Made by a program: the position numbers and the translations under genes. Under the pieces are notes generated by a model. That model was given only the letters and a program-made list of their open reading frames with translations, was not told the origin of the DNA and did no database searches. A DNA stretch of 14,485 nucleotides, from positions 1 to 14,485 of the forward strand of contig CAMWQF010000035.1 of NCBI GenBank assembly GCA_947176285.1, read 5' to 3'. The DNA comes from an uncultured Porphyromonadaceae bacterium. Lineage in GTDB: Bacteria > Bacteroidota > Bacteroidia > Bacteroidales > Muribaculaceae. Positions within the stretch are counted from its first letter, which is position 1. Each line of letters opens with the position of its first letter. Positions 1-7,308 of this stretch are shown here, piece after piece.

Positions 1-28
1 GGGATAGAGGGGTAGAGGTCGAGGGGAC
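1..28. repeat. Degenerate G-rich short tandem repeat, left edge
   Basis: Seen directly: units resembling gaggggta (7-14), gaggtc (15-20) and gaggggac (21-28), preceded by a partial unit at the window edge. The units match the general form (g/t)agg-g/t-n-n-c of the longer array at 14342-14429 and lie on the same strand. The block is not coding and probably continues outside the window. Its function is unknown. Confidence 0.55.
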
Positions 29-147
29 ACTTAACCGGATGCAAAATTATCGACGAACCCGCCTCCCCCTTTTATAATATCTGCCAAATGTTTTCACTTT
101 AGTGGCACATAGCACCTACACATATATCATTTTAATTCAAATTTGTA

Positions 148-202
148 ACACCATATTTGATTATCAACACATTACACAAATACCACTTTTTTGTTATGGT
201 GT
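148..202 (-). repeat. Widely spaced perfect inverted repeat downstream of the HTCS gene
   Basis: The 8-bp arms acaccata (148-155) and tatggtgt (195-202) are perfect reverse complements separated by 39 nt. They lie just past the stop codon of the HTCS gene, in its direction of transcription. They could form the base of a 3'-UTR stem, but the loop is long and no T-run follows on the minus strand, so this is a poor match to an intrinsic terminator. The rest of 29-231 is AT-rich with no convincing gene. Confidence 0.25.
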
Positions 203-231
203 CATTGGCTCCGCACATGTCGCATGAACTT

Positions 232-3200
232 TTATTCAGAATTAGGAGATTTTCCCATAGCTCTATATTCAGAGGGGGTCATGCCGGTGTAGCGCTTGAA
301 GAGGGTTGAGAAATGAGACTGCGCATTGAATCCCAAAGAATAAGCCACCTGAGCAATGTCGACATCTCCTTGCGACAGCATCTCGCAAGCCTTACGCAAC
401 CTTACGTTTCTTATATAATCACTCGGTGCGACACCTACAATATCCTTCATTCTCCGATGAAGCTGCGAGCGGCTGATTCCTACATATTCGCTGAGTGCAT
501 CGACATTCATCGTAGCCTCAGAAAGATTATCATTGATATATTGGTTGATCTTATCCATGAGTTTCTCATCAATGCCTTTCACCTTAGGGGCTACAATCTT
601 ATCGACGTTATCCTGCGAACCGGAGAACTTTCCTTTGAGTTTGTTTCTTGTAGAAAGAATGCCTGAAATCATGCCTTCGAGTTCATCCACCGTAAACGGC
701 TTTGCCAGATAACCGTCTGCACCGTTTTTCCATCCTTTAGTCCTGTCGTCGGTTCCGGCTGCAGAACTGAATAGAATCACAGGGATATGCTGGGTGGCAA
801 TATTGCCCTTGATCCTTCGCAAGAATGTAATTCCGTCGATCCCATCCATCCTCACATCCGACACTATAAGATCGGGATGTTTTTCAGATAGTTCTTTCAA
901 GGCGGTCTCAGCATCCGGCACAGTCACCACTTTGTAAGAAGAAGCAAGGCATGCTTTTACGTATTCCCTCATCTCCTCATCATCATCTACCACCATGATC
1001 CTGAATCTTTGTCCCGACTTGTTAGGTCTTACGGCCGCTCCGGAGCCCGACACGAGATCCGGGAGCCTCATATTCTTATGCGGATCGCCTGACTTCATGA
1101 CATCTGACTTCACAGAAATCAATGGCAAGGTGAAAGAAAACACACTTCCCTTCACTCCGTCTTCACGGTTTTTTGCCGAGATCTCTCCCTTGTGCAGCTC
1201 TACGAGCCTCATGCAGAGATCGAGCCCGATCCCGAATCCTGACACATTTCCACGATGCGACTCCCTATTGCGGTAGAATCTTTCAAACAAATGCGACAAT
1301 GCCTTATTGTCAAGACCGATTCCGGTATCTGTCACCGTCACCGTATATTTAGGCACACCGGATAAATCAACCGATTTCTTCAGATCTACAGCCACTTCCC
1401 CACCTTCCGGAGTATACTTAATGGCGTTAGATATCAGATTCACAAGAATTTTGTCGAGATTATCCCGATCTACCTCACCCCATAATTCCGGCTCGTTGCA
1501 TGAAAAAGAAAGTGTCTGCTTCTTTTCTTCAGCCATGGGCCTGAACATTTCTACAAGTTCCTTTATGAAAGCCCTTATGTCCACTCCGGAGAATACCAAC
1601 TTCATCTTTCCTTTCTCAATCTTACGGAGATCAAGAAGTTGGTCTACAAGATTCAACACCCTTTGCCCGTTGCGGCGAAGAGTCAGCAATTGGGAGGTGG
1701 TCTCAGGCGAATGCTCCTGCTTAAGCATAGTCTCCACAGGACTCAGCATAAGGGTGACCGGCGAACGAAGTTCATGGGAAATATCCATAAAATATCTGAT
1801 CTTTGCCTCATAAAGTTCTTCCTCCCGCTTATTCTTGACCACCTTATATATAAGAGCGAAGATAAAAAGCACCAGAACAGCATACACTGAATATGCCATA
1901 TCCGACAAATACCAAGGTGCCTTCACGTCGAGATTTAATTCGGTAATATCGGAACAAACATCGTCTTCCCAGCCACGGATTTTCAAGACGTGATGCCCGG
2001 ACTTTAATGGAGGAAGATACACCATGCTTTCGCCCGGCGAAGAAGAGTGCCATGAATCCTCTTCTCCATCGAGTTGCCATTCATAGCGCAAGTCGGAGGA
2101 ATCTCTGAAATCCATTGTGGAAAGCCTTATCACCAACGAATTATTCTTGAGTGAAAGATGAATAGCTTCAGGATGCGTCATCTGACCTTCAACCATAAGC
2201 TTTGAACCCTCACGACTTTCTCCGGTCAGTTTCTTACCATTGATATAAAGCCCTGTGATGCATACATCTGCCCCGAATGTAGATTGAGAAACAGAATTCG
2301 GATCAAACGACACTATGCTTTCATAATTTCCCATCACAATCCTTGAGGGAGTCAAACTTCTTTCGGAAAAAATATTAGGAATCCTTGGAATCCCCGACTT
2401 TCCGCCATAAGACATAATCTTTCCGTCTGACACCGGCAAATATGCAATCCCTTTCATTGTGCCGATCCATATTCCGCCGTTATCATCCCTCTGGAGCGTG
2501 CGGACATCATTGTCAGGAAGTCCGTCAGACATTGAGAATTTTCTGACTACACCCTTGTTTATGTCATAATGCATCAAGCCCCTGTCGGTGGCTATCATCA
2601 CGCCATCCTTATAATCACAGACGTCATTGACCACTCCTTTAAGAAAAGGCTCCTGTTCTATTGGAATCATATTGTCCGGCTCCGGATCATAGCAAGCGAT
2701 TCCGCTATATCCGCCTATCCATATGCGGCCGTCGGATGTATTGGAAATGCCGGAATAATAATGACACGAAAGCAAATTACTTCCATTCACAGGATAAAAC
2801 CATTTTTCATCATGAGTTTTAGGATTATAACGCATCACACCCAACTCCCCGAAAGCTGCAACTATATCGCCATTATCGCACGAGGAAACCACCACGCCAG
2901 GATATGGAGAAGATGGGGTCACTATTTTTGACAAGGCAAGCGATTTTGAATTGATGCTCCATATGCCTTCACGTGCCAGCCCGACAAGAACCCTGCCATC
3001 AGAATATTTACACAAAGAAGTCACAGGGCCACCGTGAGAAACTGCAACTTTCCTGACATTGTCATTATTATCGATAAAAATCACTTTACCATTACTGAGT
3101 CCTACAACTATATCATTGTCGACAATACACATGGAAGTCAATTCTGCCCCTCCCTCTTCCCGAAGCACATTGACAAGAGACTTCATAAAAAATGGACCTT

Positions 3201-4203
3201 TATAAGCGGGAGCCATAGCAAGTCCTCTATTGTTGCAGCCAAACCATAAGTTGCCGAAATGATCAATAAAGACGCTGCCAAGTTTCTGGGAAGAAAGGTC
3301 AAGATTGGAAGAAGTAAACCTATCGGCAGGCTCTATATTTGAGGTGCCATGCTTGACTTCCCACAATCCATTTCCGGCTGTGGAAATAAAAGTCACATCA
3401 TCGGCACTGCAGATTTCAGTCACTTTGATTTTCTCTTTCCCTGCTATCTTAAGCGGAGTAAGGGCTTTCGACTTTGGATTCAGCCGAAAAACCTCATATT
3501 GGGAAGAAAGCACAAGATCCCCGTCGGGCTGGCAACAAATCTTTGAGACATTAGCATCAATCTTAGTAAGGAGATCAATACTAAAGTCAGGATTGAGCCG
3601 ACAAACAGACCCACCCACTGTAGTGAAGAATATCTCCTTGTTGCCGGAATTTACAACTCGGCTGAAATCGCTGCCATCGTCAAATGATATGTTAATTTGA
3701 GAGACTTTTATATCCGACTTATCCGTATCTATCGACTTCTTATCGACAGAAAACAGACCTATACCGGACACAAGGAACAGCAATTTGCCATCTCTTGACT
3801 CTACTATGTCGCGGATATAGCCGTTGAGGGGCATGCCGGGCAATTTTGCAAGGTGAAAGGAATCGGTATGATCATCATATAAGTTGAGACCATCGACCGT
3901 ACCGACCCAAATCCTCCCCATGCTGTCTGATAAAAGGCTTACAATCTTATTGTTGCTTATTGAATTAGGGTCGCACTCATCATTGCGATAAATATCTGCA
4001 TTATTGCCATCAAAACGCAGCAATCCGGCGTCGGTGCCTATCCACAGAAAACCCTCTCTGTCGTTGCAAAACGAAGTGTAATTGCCGGCAAGGATTTTCC
4101 TTTGGTCATAGAGTCGGACTGCGACGTCGTAGTTAGCATATACATCCGATGCGCCAAGGATGCAAAGCGATAGCAACAAAATGCGACAAAAAATATTAGC
4201 CAT
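232..4203 (-). CDS. Hybrid two-component system sensor/regulator (HTCS)
   Basis: A 1323-residue single-chain sensor kinase and transcription factor, the usual size for Bacteroidetes HTCS proteins. A signal peptide (about 1-23) is followed by a periplasmic propeller region (about 40-640) with repeated motifs such as FLWIGTDAGL and RIWVGTVDGL. A Y_Y_Y-like beta domain follows (about 695-760), then one membrane helix (about 768-788). The cytoplasmic part has a histidine kinase with H810 in DISHELRSP, N-box residues N922 and N926, DTGIG at 959-963 and GFGIGL near 989-994. A receiver domain follows with acidic D1073-D1075, phospho-acceptor D1116 and K1168. An AraC-type helix-turn-helix (about 1212-1316) ends the protein. 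Family knowledge: the propeller senses glycan oligosaccharides and the AraC domain activates the matching enzyme genes. From its GH115 and GH43 neighbours I infer a xylan-derived ligand; the ligand itself cannot be read from sequence. The ATG at 4203 puts the signal peptide at the N terminus. Confidence 0.95.
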   Translation of the reverse strand: MANIFCRILLLSLCILGASDVYANYDVAVRLYDQRKILAGNYTSFCNDREGFLWIGTDAGLLRFDGNNADIYRNDECDPNSISNNKIVSLLSDSMGRIWVGTVDGLNLYDDHTDSFHLAKLPGMPLNGYIRDIVESRDGKLLFLVSGIGLFSVDKKSIDTDKSDIKVSQINISFDDGSDFSRVVNSGNKEIFFTTVGGSVCRLNPDFSIDLLTKIDANVSKICCQPDGDLVLSSQYEVFRLNPKSKALTPLKIAGKEKIKVTEICSADDVTFISTAGNGLWEVKHGTSNIEPADRFTSSNLDLSSQKLGSVFIDHFGNLWFGCNNRGLAMAPAYKGPFFMKSLVNVLREEGGAELTSMCIVDNDIVVGLSNGKVIFIDNNDNVRKVAVSHGGPVTSLCKYSDGRVLVGLAREGIWSINSKSLALSKIVTPSSPYPGVVVSSCDNGDIVAAFGELGVMRYNPKTHDEKWFYPVNGSNLLSCHYYSGISNTSDGRIWIGGYSGIACYDPEPDNMIPIEQEPFLKGVVNDVCDYKDGVMIATDRGLMHYDINKGVVRKFSMSDGLPDNDVRTLQRDDNGGIWIGTMKGIAYLPVSDGKIMSYGGKSGIPRIPNIFSERSLTPSRIVMGNYESIVSFDPNSVSQSTFGADVCITGLYINGKKLTGESREGSKLMVEGQMTHPEAIHLSLKNNSLVIRLSTMDFRDSSDLRYEWQLDGEEDSWHSSSPGESMVYLPPLKSGHHVLKIRGWEDDVCSDITELNLDVKAPWYLSDMAYSVYAVLVLFIFALIYKVVKNKREEELYEAKIRYFMDISHELRSPVTLMLSPVETMLKQEHSPETTSQLLTLRRNGQRVLNLVDQLLDLRKIEKGKMKLVFSGVDIRAFIKELVEMFRPMAEEKKQTLSFSCNEPELWGEVDRDNLDKILVNLISNAIKYTPEGGEVAVDLKKSVDLSGVPKYTVTVTDTGIGLDNKALSHLFERFYRNRESHRGNVSGFGIGLDLCMRLVELHKGEISAKNREDGVKGSVFSFTLPLISVKSDVMKSGDPHKNMRLPDLVSGSGAAVRPNKSGQRFRIMVVDDDEEMREYVKACLASSYKVVTVPDAETALKELSEKHPDLIVSDVRMDGIDGITFLRRIKGNIATQHIPVILFSSAAGTDDRTKGWKNGADGYLAKPFTVDELEGMISGILSTRNKLKGKFSGSQDNVDKIVAPKVKGIDEKLMDKINQYINDNLSEATMNVDALSEYVGISRSQLHRRMKDIVGVAPSDYIRNVRLRKACEMLSQGDVDIAQVAYSLGFNAQSHFSTLFKRYTGMTPSEYRAMGKSPNSE

Positions 4204-4206
4204 TTG

Positions 4207-4240
4207 CGTTTTGATTTATGTTGCAAAATTAACCAAAACG
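4207..4240 (-). promoter_or_regulatory. HTCS promoter with flanking inverted repeat
   Basis: On the minus strand, taattttg (4231-4224) matches the Bacteroidetes -7 consensus TAnnTTTG and lies about 20 nt before the HTCS start codon. I see no good -33 TTTG at the usual distance. Perfect 7-bp arms cgttttg (4207-4213) and caaaacg (4234-4240) enclose the -7 box with 20 nt between them, a layout that would suit an operator. The 150-bp gap between GH115 and HTCS therefore probably gives HTCS its own transcript, in addition to any read-through from GH115. Confidence 0.45.
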
Positions 4241-4353
4241 ATAAGGCTACGTTTACATGCACGTCGCAAGGGCTTCCGGAATCGACCGAAATATTCAAAT
4301 ATGTATCAAAAACATTAGTATTTGTAGCACCCCATAAAAGGATAAGGCAAATC

Positions 4354-6915
4354 TTACAGATCCGGACCGACATAGCCCGGGCGGAAGCCACCTTCGTCAA
4401 CTACTATTCGCTGAATCACCAAGCCGGGATCAATGCTTCTTATTTTCATGGTGTGAATGTCGGAATTTGGCGACAGAGGGAATGCAACGAAGGAAAGAGC
4501 AGAGTTGCGCAATACATTTTCTTTCCATTGGCTCGACCACTCTTCAGGAATATATTCCAGGATCTGCTCTTCACCATCATCTACACTTACGCTAAATCTG
4601 CATCTTTCACCATCGTAGATAGGGAAAAACGGAAGATGAAATATCTGCAGCGTAACGCTATCCCCTTTCAGATTACCCAAATCATAGACCACTTCCGGCA
4701 CAGTTGCATACTTTGCTTCCTGGCTACCCAATTTCAGCACAAATCCATCATAGCCCATTCCTTCTACAATATCTGCAGACTTATTGGCTTTTGGCTTACG
4801 CAAATCAAGGGTGCGACACGCTATTTCTTTTGAATCTGCCGGGAGCGACAGGATAAAAGCCTCCTCTCCCACTCCGGGATTTACTACAAGATGAGCATCG
4901 TTTTGATAATTAGCACAGAACCCCGGAGGCACAGCCATCATACCTTTCCATTTTCCATCGCAAAGAGAATTATACTCTTCTGTCAGGCTGCGTATACTGT
5001 CGGCAGCCTGCTCTGAAAGACGCGCTGCATAGTTGGCTTTCTTATATTCTCCAGCCTTGTTGAATTCCCCATTCAATTGGCTGAAAAGGTACTTGCGCGT
5101 CATCATCTCGGAAGCTAATACCGGATAACCGACCATTTCAAAAAATGGAATTGAAAGAGAATCAGGAAGAGCATCTATTATCCGGCGGGTGTTAGCTGCA
5201 AGACGCTCATAATCATCAATTCTTTTCACTGCATCGGCGTAATTGCTGAAAGAAAAATCCGTAGGACCGGTATCAGCACGCCGAGGATCGTCCCATTCCA
5301 GTTCCCAACCCATATATTCCGGCTTGCGAATCCAAGCAAGGCGGTAATATTCATCCATAATCTTTTTGAAATCATCCTTATATTGATCTCCGAAAATGGA
5401 TGCAAGCCATTCAGGCTGATGATAGTTTATATTGGAATAGTCAAATTTGTCGATATCCCATGCCATCTCAAAGAAAGTCTGCATGTCGAGTTCCGCCGGC
5501 TTGATATCCCCCACATTAAGGAGCCAATACCGATCCGAACCGGTGTTCCAAGCCTTACGCAGTTCATGATACATGAGGGCCGGAGGAGTGGTGCAAAGCC
5601 AAAGATAATCATGGGGGGTTCCCAAGTAGGAAGTGTGATAATACACTCCCGAACCACCTTTACGTTTTCTCTCCTCCGGATTTGAAAGCCCTTTCATATA
5701 GCCATAGTTGTCATCGGGCCATACGATAGTGACATCATCCGGGATTTCCAAGCCTTTTCTATAAAGGTCGAGCGTTTCTTTATAAGGCACAAAAATCTGT
5801 GGGACTTCCTCAGCAGGGCAATTGAACTTGGAGGAAAGCAGGCCTCGTTGGTAGTCGATCACTTGATGCAAGAGATCGAGTTTTTCCTCCAGCGGACGGC
5901 TGCGGCTCATTGCCTCGTCATGAAGTCCGCGCATACCTATAGTATAGAGGTTTTCATATGGGGATGCCTCTTCAAGCCTGTCGTGAAATTTTTTACGTAT
6001 GGTCTCTCCATTCAGACCATAATCCCAGACACCATCGATATCGTTGTCCCATTCAGATTTGGCAGCATTATTGAAAAGCATTGGTTCACAATGAGATGTA
6101 GTAATAATAATGCCATATTGGTCAGCTACTACCTTACTGTCGGGATGCGAATAGAAAGCTCCTGTGCAAGAATGCATGGCAGGGGCAAGCATATTCCCTT
6201 TTAACCTTAACAATAGGCGGCAGACTTTTTCGTAGGTGTTAGGACCTATATCATTTATGTCTTTATCAAGTCCTTGAGCCGACCATGGAAGCATTCCCCA
6301 GTCTTCGTCATTGATAAATATTCCACGGTATTTCACCGACGGAGGAGCAGATATATAATCAGCCTTTACACCGATGTCAGGGCGATAAGGCACCGGGATA
6401 TCAGCCCACCACACCCAGGGATTTACACCCATCGATTCGGAGAGAGACGTAACTCCATAGGCTGTGCCCCGGCGATCACTTCCTGCTATCACGAGAAATT
6501 TTTTCCCTTTCTTATATTTGACATTCCATATAAGATATCTCTCCCACTCCCCTTTGATGCTGTCGGCAGGAATATATCCCATTGAAGCGAGTTTGTCTAT
6601 CAACTTTGATTTTCCGAGAGTGCCTACAATAATTGCATCATAAGTCGGAAGTTTAGTGTCTGCCTTGATTTTAGGGTCTTCTCCTGTGACCATACAAATG
6701 TCTTCGCCCAGCATCTTGACAGCGTTTCTCACTACCGGATAGTCATCTTTATCATACACGATCGGAGCACCTTTTATCCTGAATGATTGAGCATCGGCAT
6801 TTGATGAGTCAAACACTTGAAGAATATCTTTGGCATTGCCAATAGCGGGCGACAAGGATGACGCAATCAACAATAGCGCCCATACAAAAACATGCGGTAT
6901 TAGATTTTTTTTCAT
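4354..6915 (-). CDS. GH115 alpha-glucuronidase, secreted
   Basis: An 853-residue enzyme of glycoside hydrolase family 115. The family removes alpha-1,2-linked (4-O-methyl)-D-glucuronic acid from internal and terminal xylose residues of glucuronoxylan, with inversion. A signal peptide without a lipobox cysteine (about 1-28) suggests a soluble periplasmic enzyme. The core carries strong family motifs: KYRGIFINDEDW (195-206), IGPNTYEKV with LLLRLKGN (223-241), PAMHSCTGAF (245-254), TTSHCEP (272-278), GMRGLHDEA (327-335), VPYKE ending at E380, and WPDDNYGY (399-406). The acidic residues in the last four motifs are candidates for the active site. A helical region (about 500-650) and a C-terminal beta domain (about 665-853, ending GGFRPGYVGP) complete the usual architecture. 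The reading frame extends upstream to 7020, but I chose the ATG at 6915: it places the signal peptide at the N terminus, and a strong promoter lies at 6971-7002 inside the extension. GH115 shares orientation with HTCS and diverges from GH43. Confidence 0.93.
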   Translation of the reverse strand: MKKNLIPHVFVWALLLIASSLSPAIGNAKDILQVFDSSNADAQSFRIKGAPIVYDKDDYPVVRNAVKMLGEDICMVTGEDPKIKADTKLPTYDAIIVGTLGKSKLIDKLASMGYIPADSIKGEWERYLIWNVKYKKGKKFLVIAGSDRRGTAYGVTSLSESMGVNPWVWWADIPVPYRPDIGVKADYISAPPSVKYRGIFINDEDWGMLPWSAQGLDKDINDIGPNTYEKVCRLLLRLKGNMLAPAMHSCTGAFYSHPDSKVVADQYGIIITTSHCEPMLFNNAAKSEWDNDIDGVWDYGLNGETIRKKFHDRLEEASPYENLYTIGMRGLHDEAMSRSRPLEEKLDLLHQVIDYQRGLLSSKFNCPAEEVPQIFVPYKETLDLYRKGLEIPDDVTIVWPDDNYGYMKGLSNPEERKRKGGSGVYYHTSYLGTPHDYLWLCTTPPALMYHELRKAWNTGSDRYWLLNVGDIKPAELDMQTFFEMAWDIDKFDYSNINYHQPEWLASIFGDQYKDDFKKIMDEYYRLAWIRKPEYMGWELEWDDPRRADTGPTDFSFSNYADAVKRIDDYERLAANTRRIIDALPDSLSIPFFEMVGYPVLASEMMTRKYLFSQLNGEFNKAGEYKKANYAARLSEQAADSIRSLTEEYNSLCDGKWKGMMAVPPGFCANYQNDAHLVVNPGVGEEAFILSLPADSKEIACRTLDLRKPKANKSADIVEGMGYDGFVLKLGSQEAKYATVPEVVYDLGNLKGDSVTLQIFHLPFFPIYDGERCRFSVSVDDGEEQILEYIPEEWSSQWKENVLRNSALSFVAFPLSPNSDIHTMKIRSIDPGLVIQRIVVDEGGFRPGYVGPDL

Positions 6916-6970
6916 CAGAAGTAGTAATGACGAGCCAAAAGATGGCGGAAGATTGAGATAGTTCAGAATG

Positions 6971-7002
6971 CAAAAATACAATTTTTTTTTGACGAGTCCA
7001 AA
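6971..7002 (-). promoter_or_regulatory. GH115 proximal promoter (Bacteroidetes consensus)
   Basis: Read on the minus strand, TTTG (7002-6999) is followed after 20 nt by TATTTTTG (6978-6971). Both boxes and the spacing match the Bacteroidetes sigma factor consensus. The predicted transcript would start near 6965, about 50 nt before the ATG at 6915. This site lies inside the upstream in-frame extension of GH115 and so argues against a start at 7020. Confidence 0.7.
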
Positions 7003-7031
7003 TAATGACTCTGATTTCAAACCGGACTACA

Positions 7032-7115
7032 TAACAGCAGCAAAATATAAGAATAAGGAATACGAATTTTAATATATATAAGACGTATTCATATGCAACA
7101 GTAACAGAAGCAAAA
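7032..7115. repeat. Two-copy 14-bp direct repeat in the divergent control region
   Basis: TAACAGCAGCAAAA (7032-7045) and TAACAGAAGCAAAA (7102-7115) differ at one position and are offset by exactly 70 bp, close to seven helical turns. The second copy overlaps the -7 box of the distal minus-strand promoter candidate. AraC-type regulators often bind direct repeats, so a role as HTCS binding sites is possible, but the spacing is unusually long and chance cannot be excluded in AT-rich DNA. Confidence 0.35.
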
Positions 7116-7141
7116 GTATTTGAAAGGCAAATATGGTGAAA
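7111..7141 (-). promoter_or_regulatory. Possible distal GH115 promoter
   Basis: Read on the minus strand, TTTC (7141-7138) is followed after 19 nt by TACTTTTG (7118-7111), a full -7 match with a one-base-off -33 box. It would give a leader of nearly 190 nt to the ATG at 6915. It lies close to the plus-strand GH43 promoter candidate, so use of one could interfere with the other. It is weaker than the proximal site. Confidence 0.35.
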
Positions 7142-7165
7142 TTTGTAAAATAATTTATAATTTTG
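7142..7165 (+). promoter_or_regulatory. GH43 promoter candidate
   Basis: TAATTTTG (7158-7165) is a full match to the Bacteroidetes -7 box on the plus strand. The nearest upstream TTTG (7142-7145) is only 12 nt away, shorter than the usual 19-21, and there is no good -33 box at the normal distance. A weak -33 would fit a gene that needs an activator such as the neighbouring HTCS. Transcription would begin near 7172. Confidence 0.45.
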
Positions 7166-7308
7166 CAGTTGAAAATTCGACATTCATCCCCTCCACTCAA
7201 GAGCCTCAAAAAAGCGAGGATTCAGCACAAGCAAGACCGCAATCGAGAGGGTTCTTCTAATTGGGAATGGATAGAATGTAGTGGAAACCGCAAGAAATAC
7301 CATAGAAA

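Larger units (their letters stand above)
6916..7308. other. Divergent control region between GH115 and GH43
   Basis: This 393-bp AT-rich gap separates the chosen starts of the two divergent hydrolase genes. It contains one strong and one weaker minus-strand promoter candidate, one plus-strand -7 box and a near-identical 14-bp direct repeat, all listed separately. The GH43 side has a leader of roughly 135-140 nt (about 7172-7308), in which I see only weak stems such as cctc/gagg (7204-7219). I see no small gene with support. Co-control by the nearby HTCS is an inference. Confidence 0.6.

Noticed and set aside
42..49. Minus-strand -7 box match (TAATTTTG) that could drive a gene leaving the window to the left
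   Set aside because: There is no -33 box at 19-21 nt and no coding sequence visible to support it; single -7 matches are common in AT-rich DNA.
4204..4353. Terminator between GH115 and HTCS
   Set aside because: I found no stem followed by a T-run on the minus strand in this gap, so read-through from GH115 into HTCS is possible.
4204..4833. Plus-strand open frame of 209 codons
   Set aside because: It runs antisense to the GH115 C terminus and the HTCS promoter region, begins at a TTG, and its translation resembles no known family. It is best explained as a shadow of the GH115 gene.
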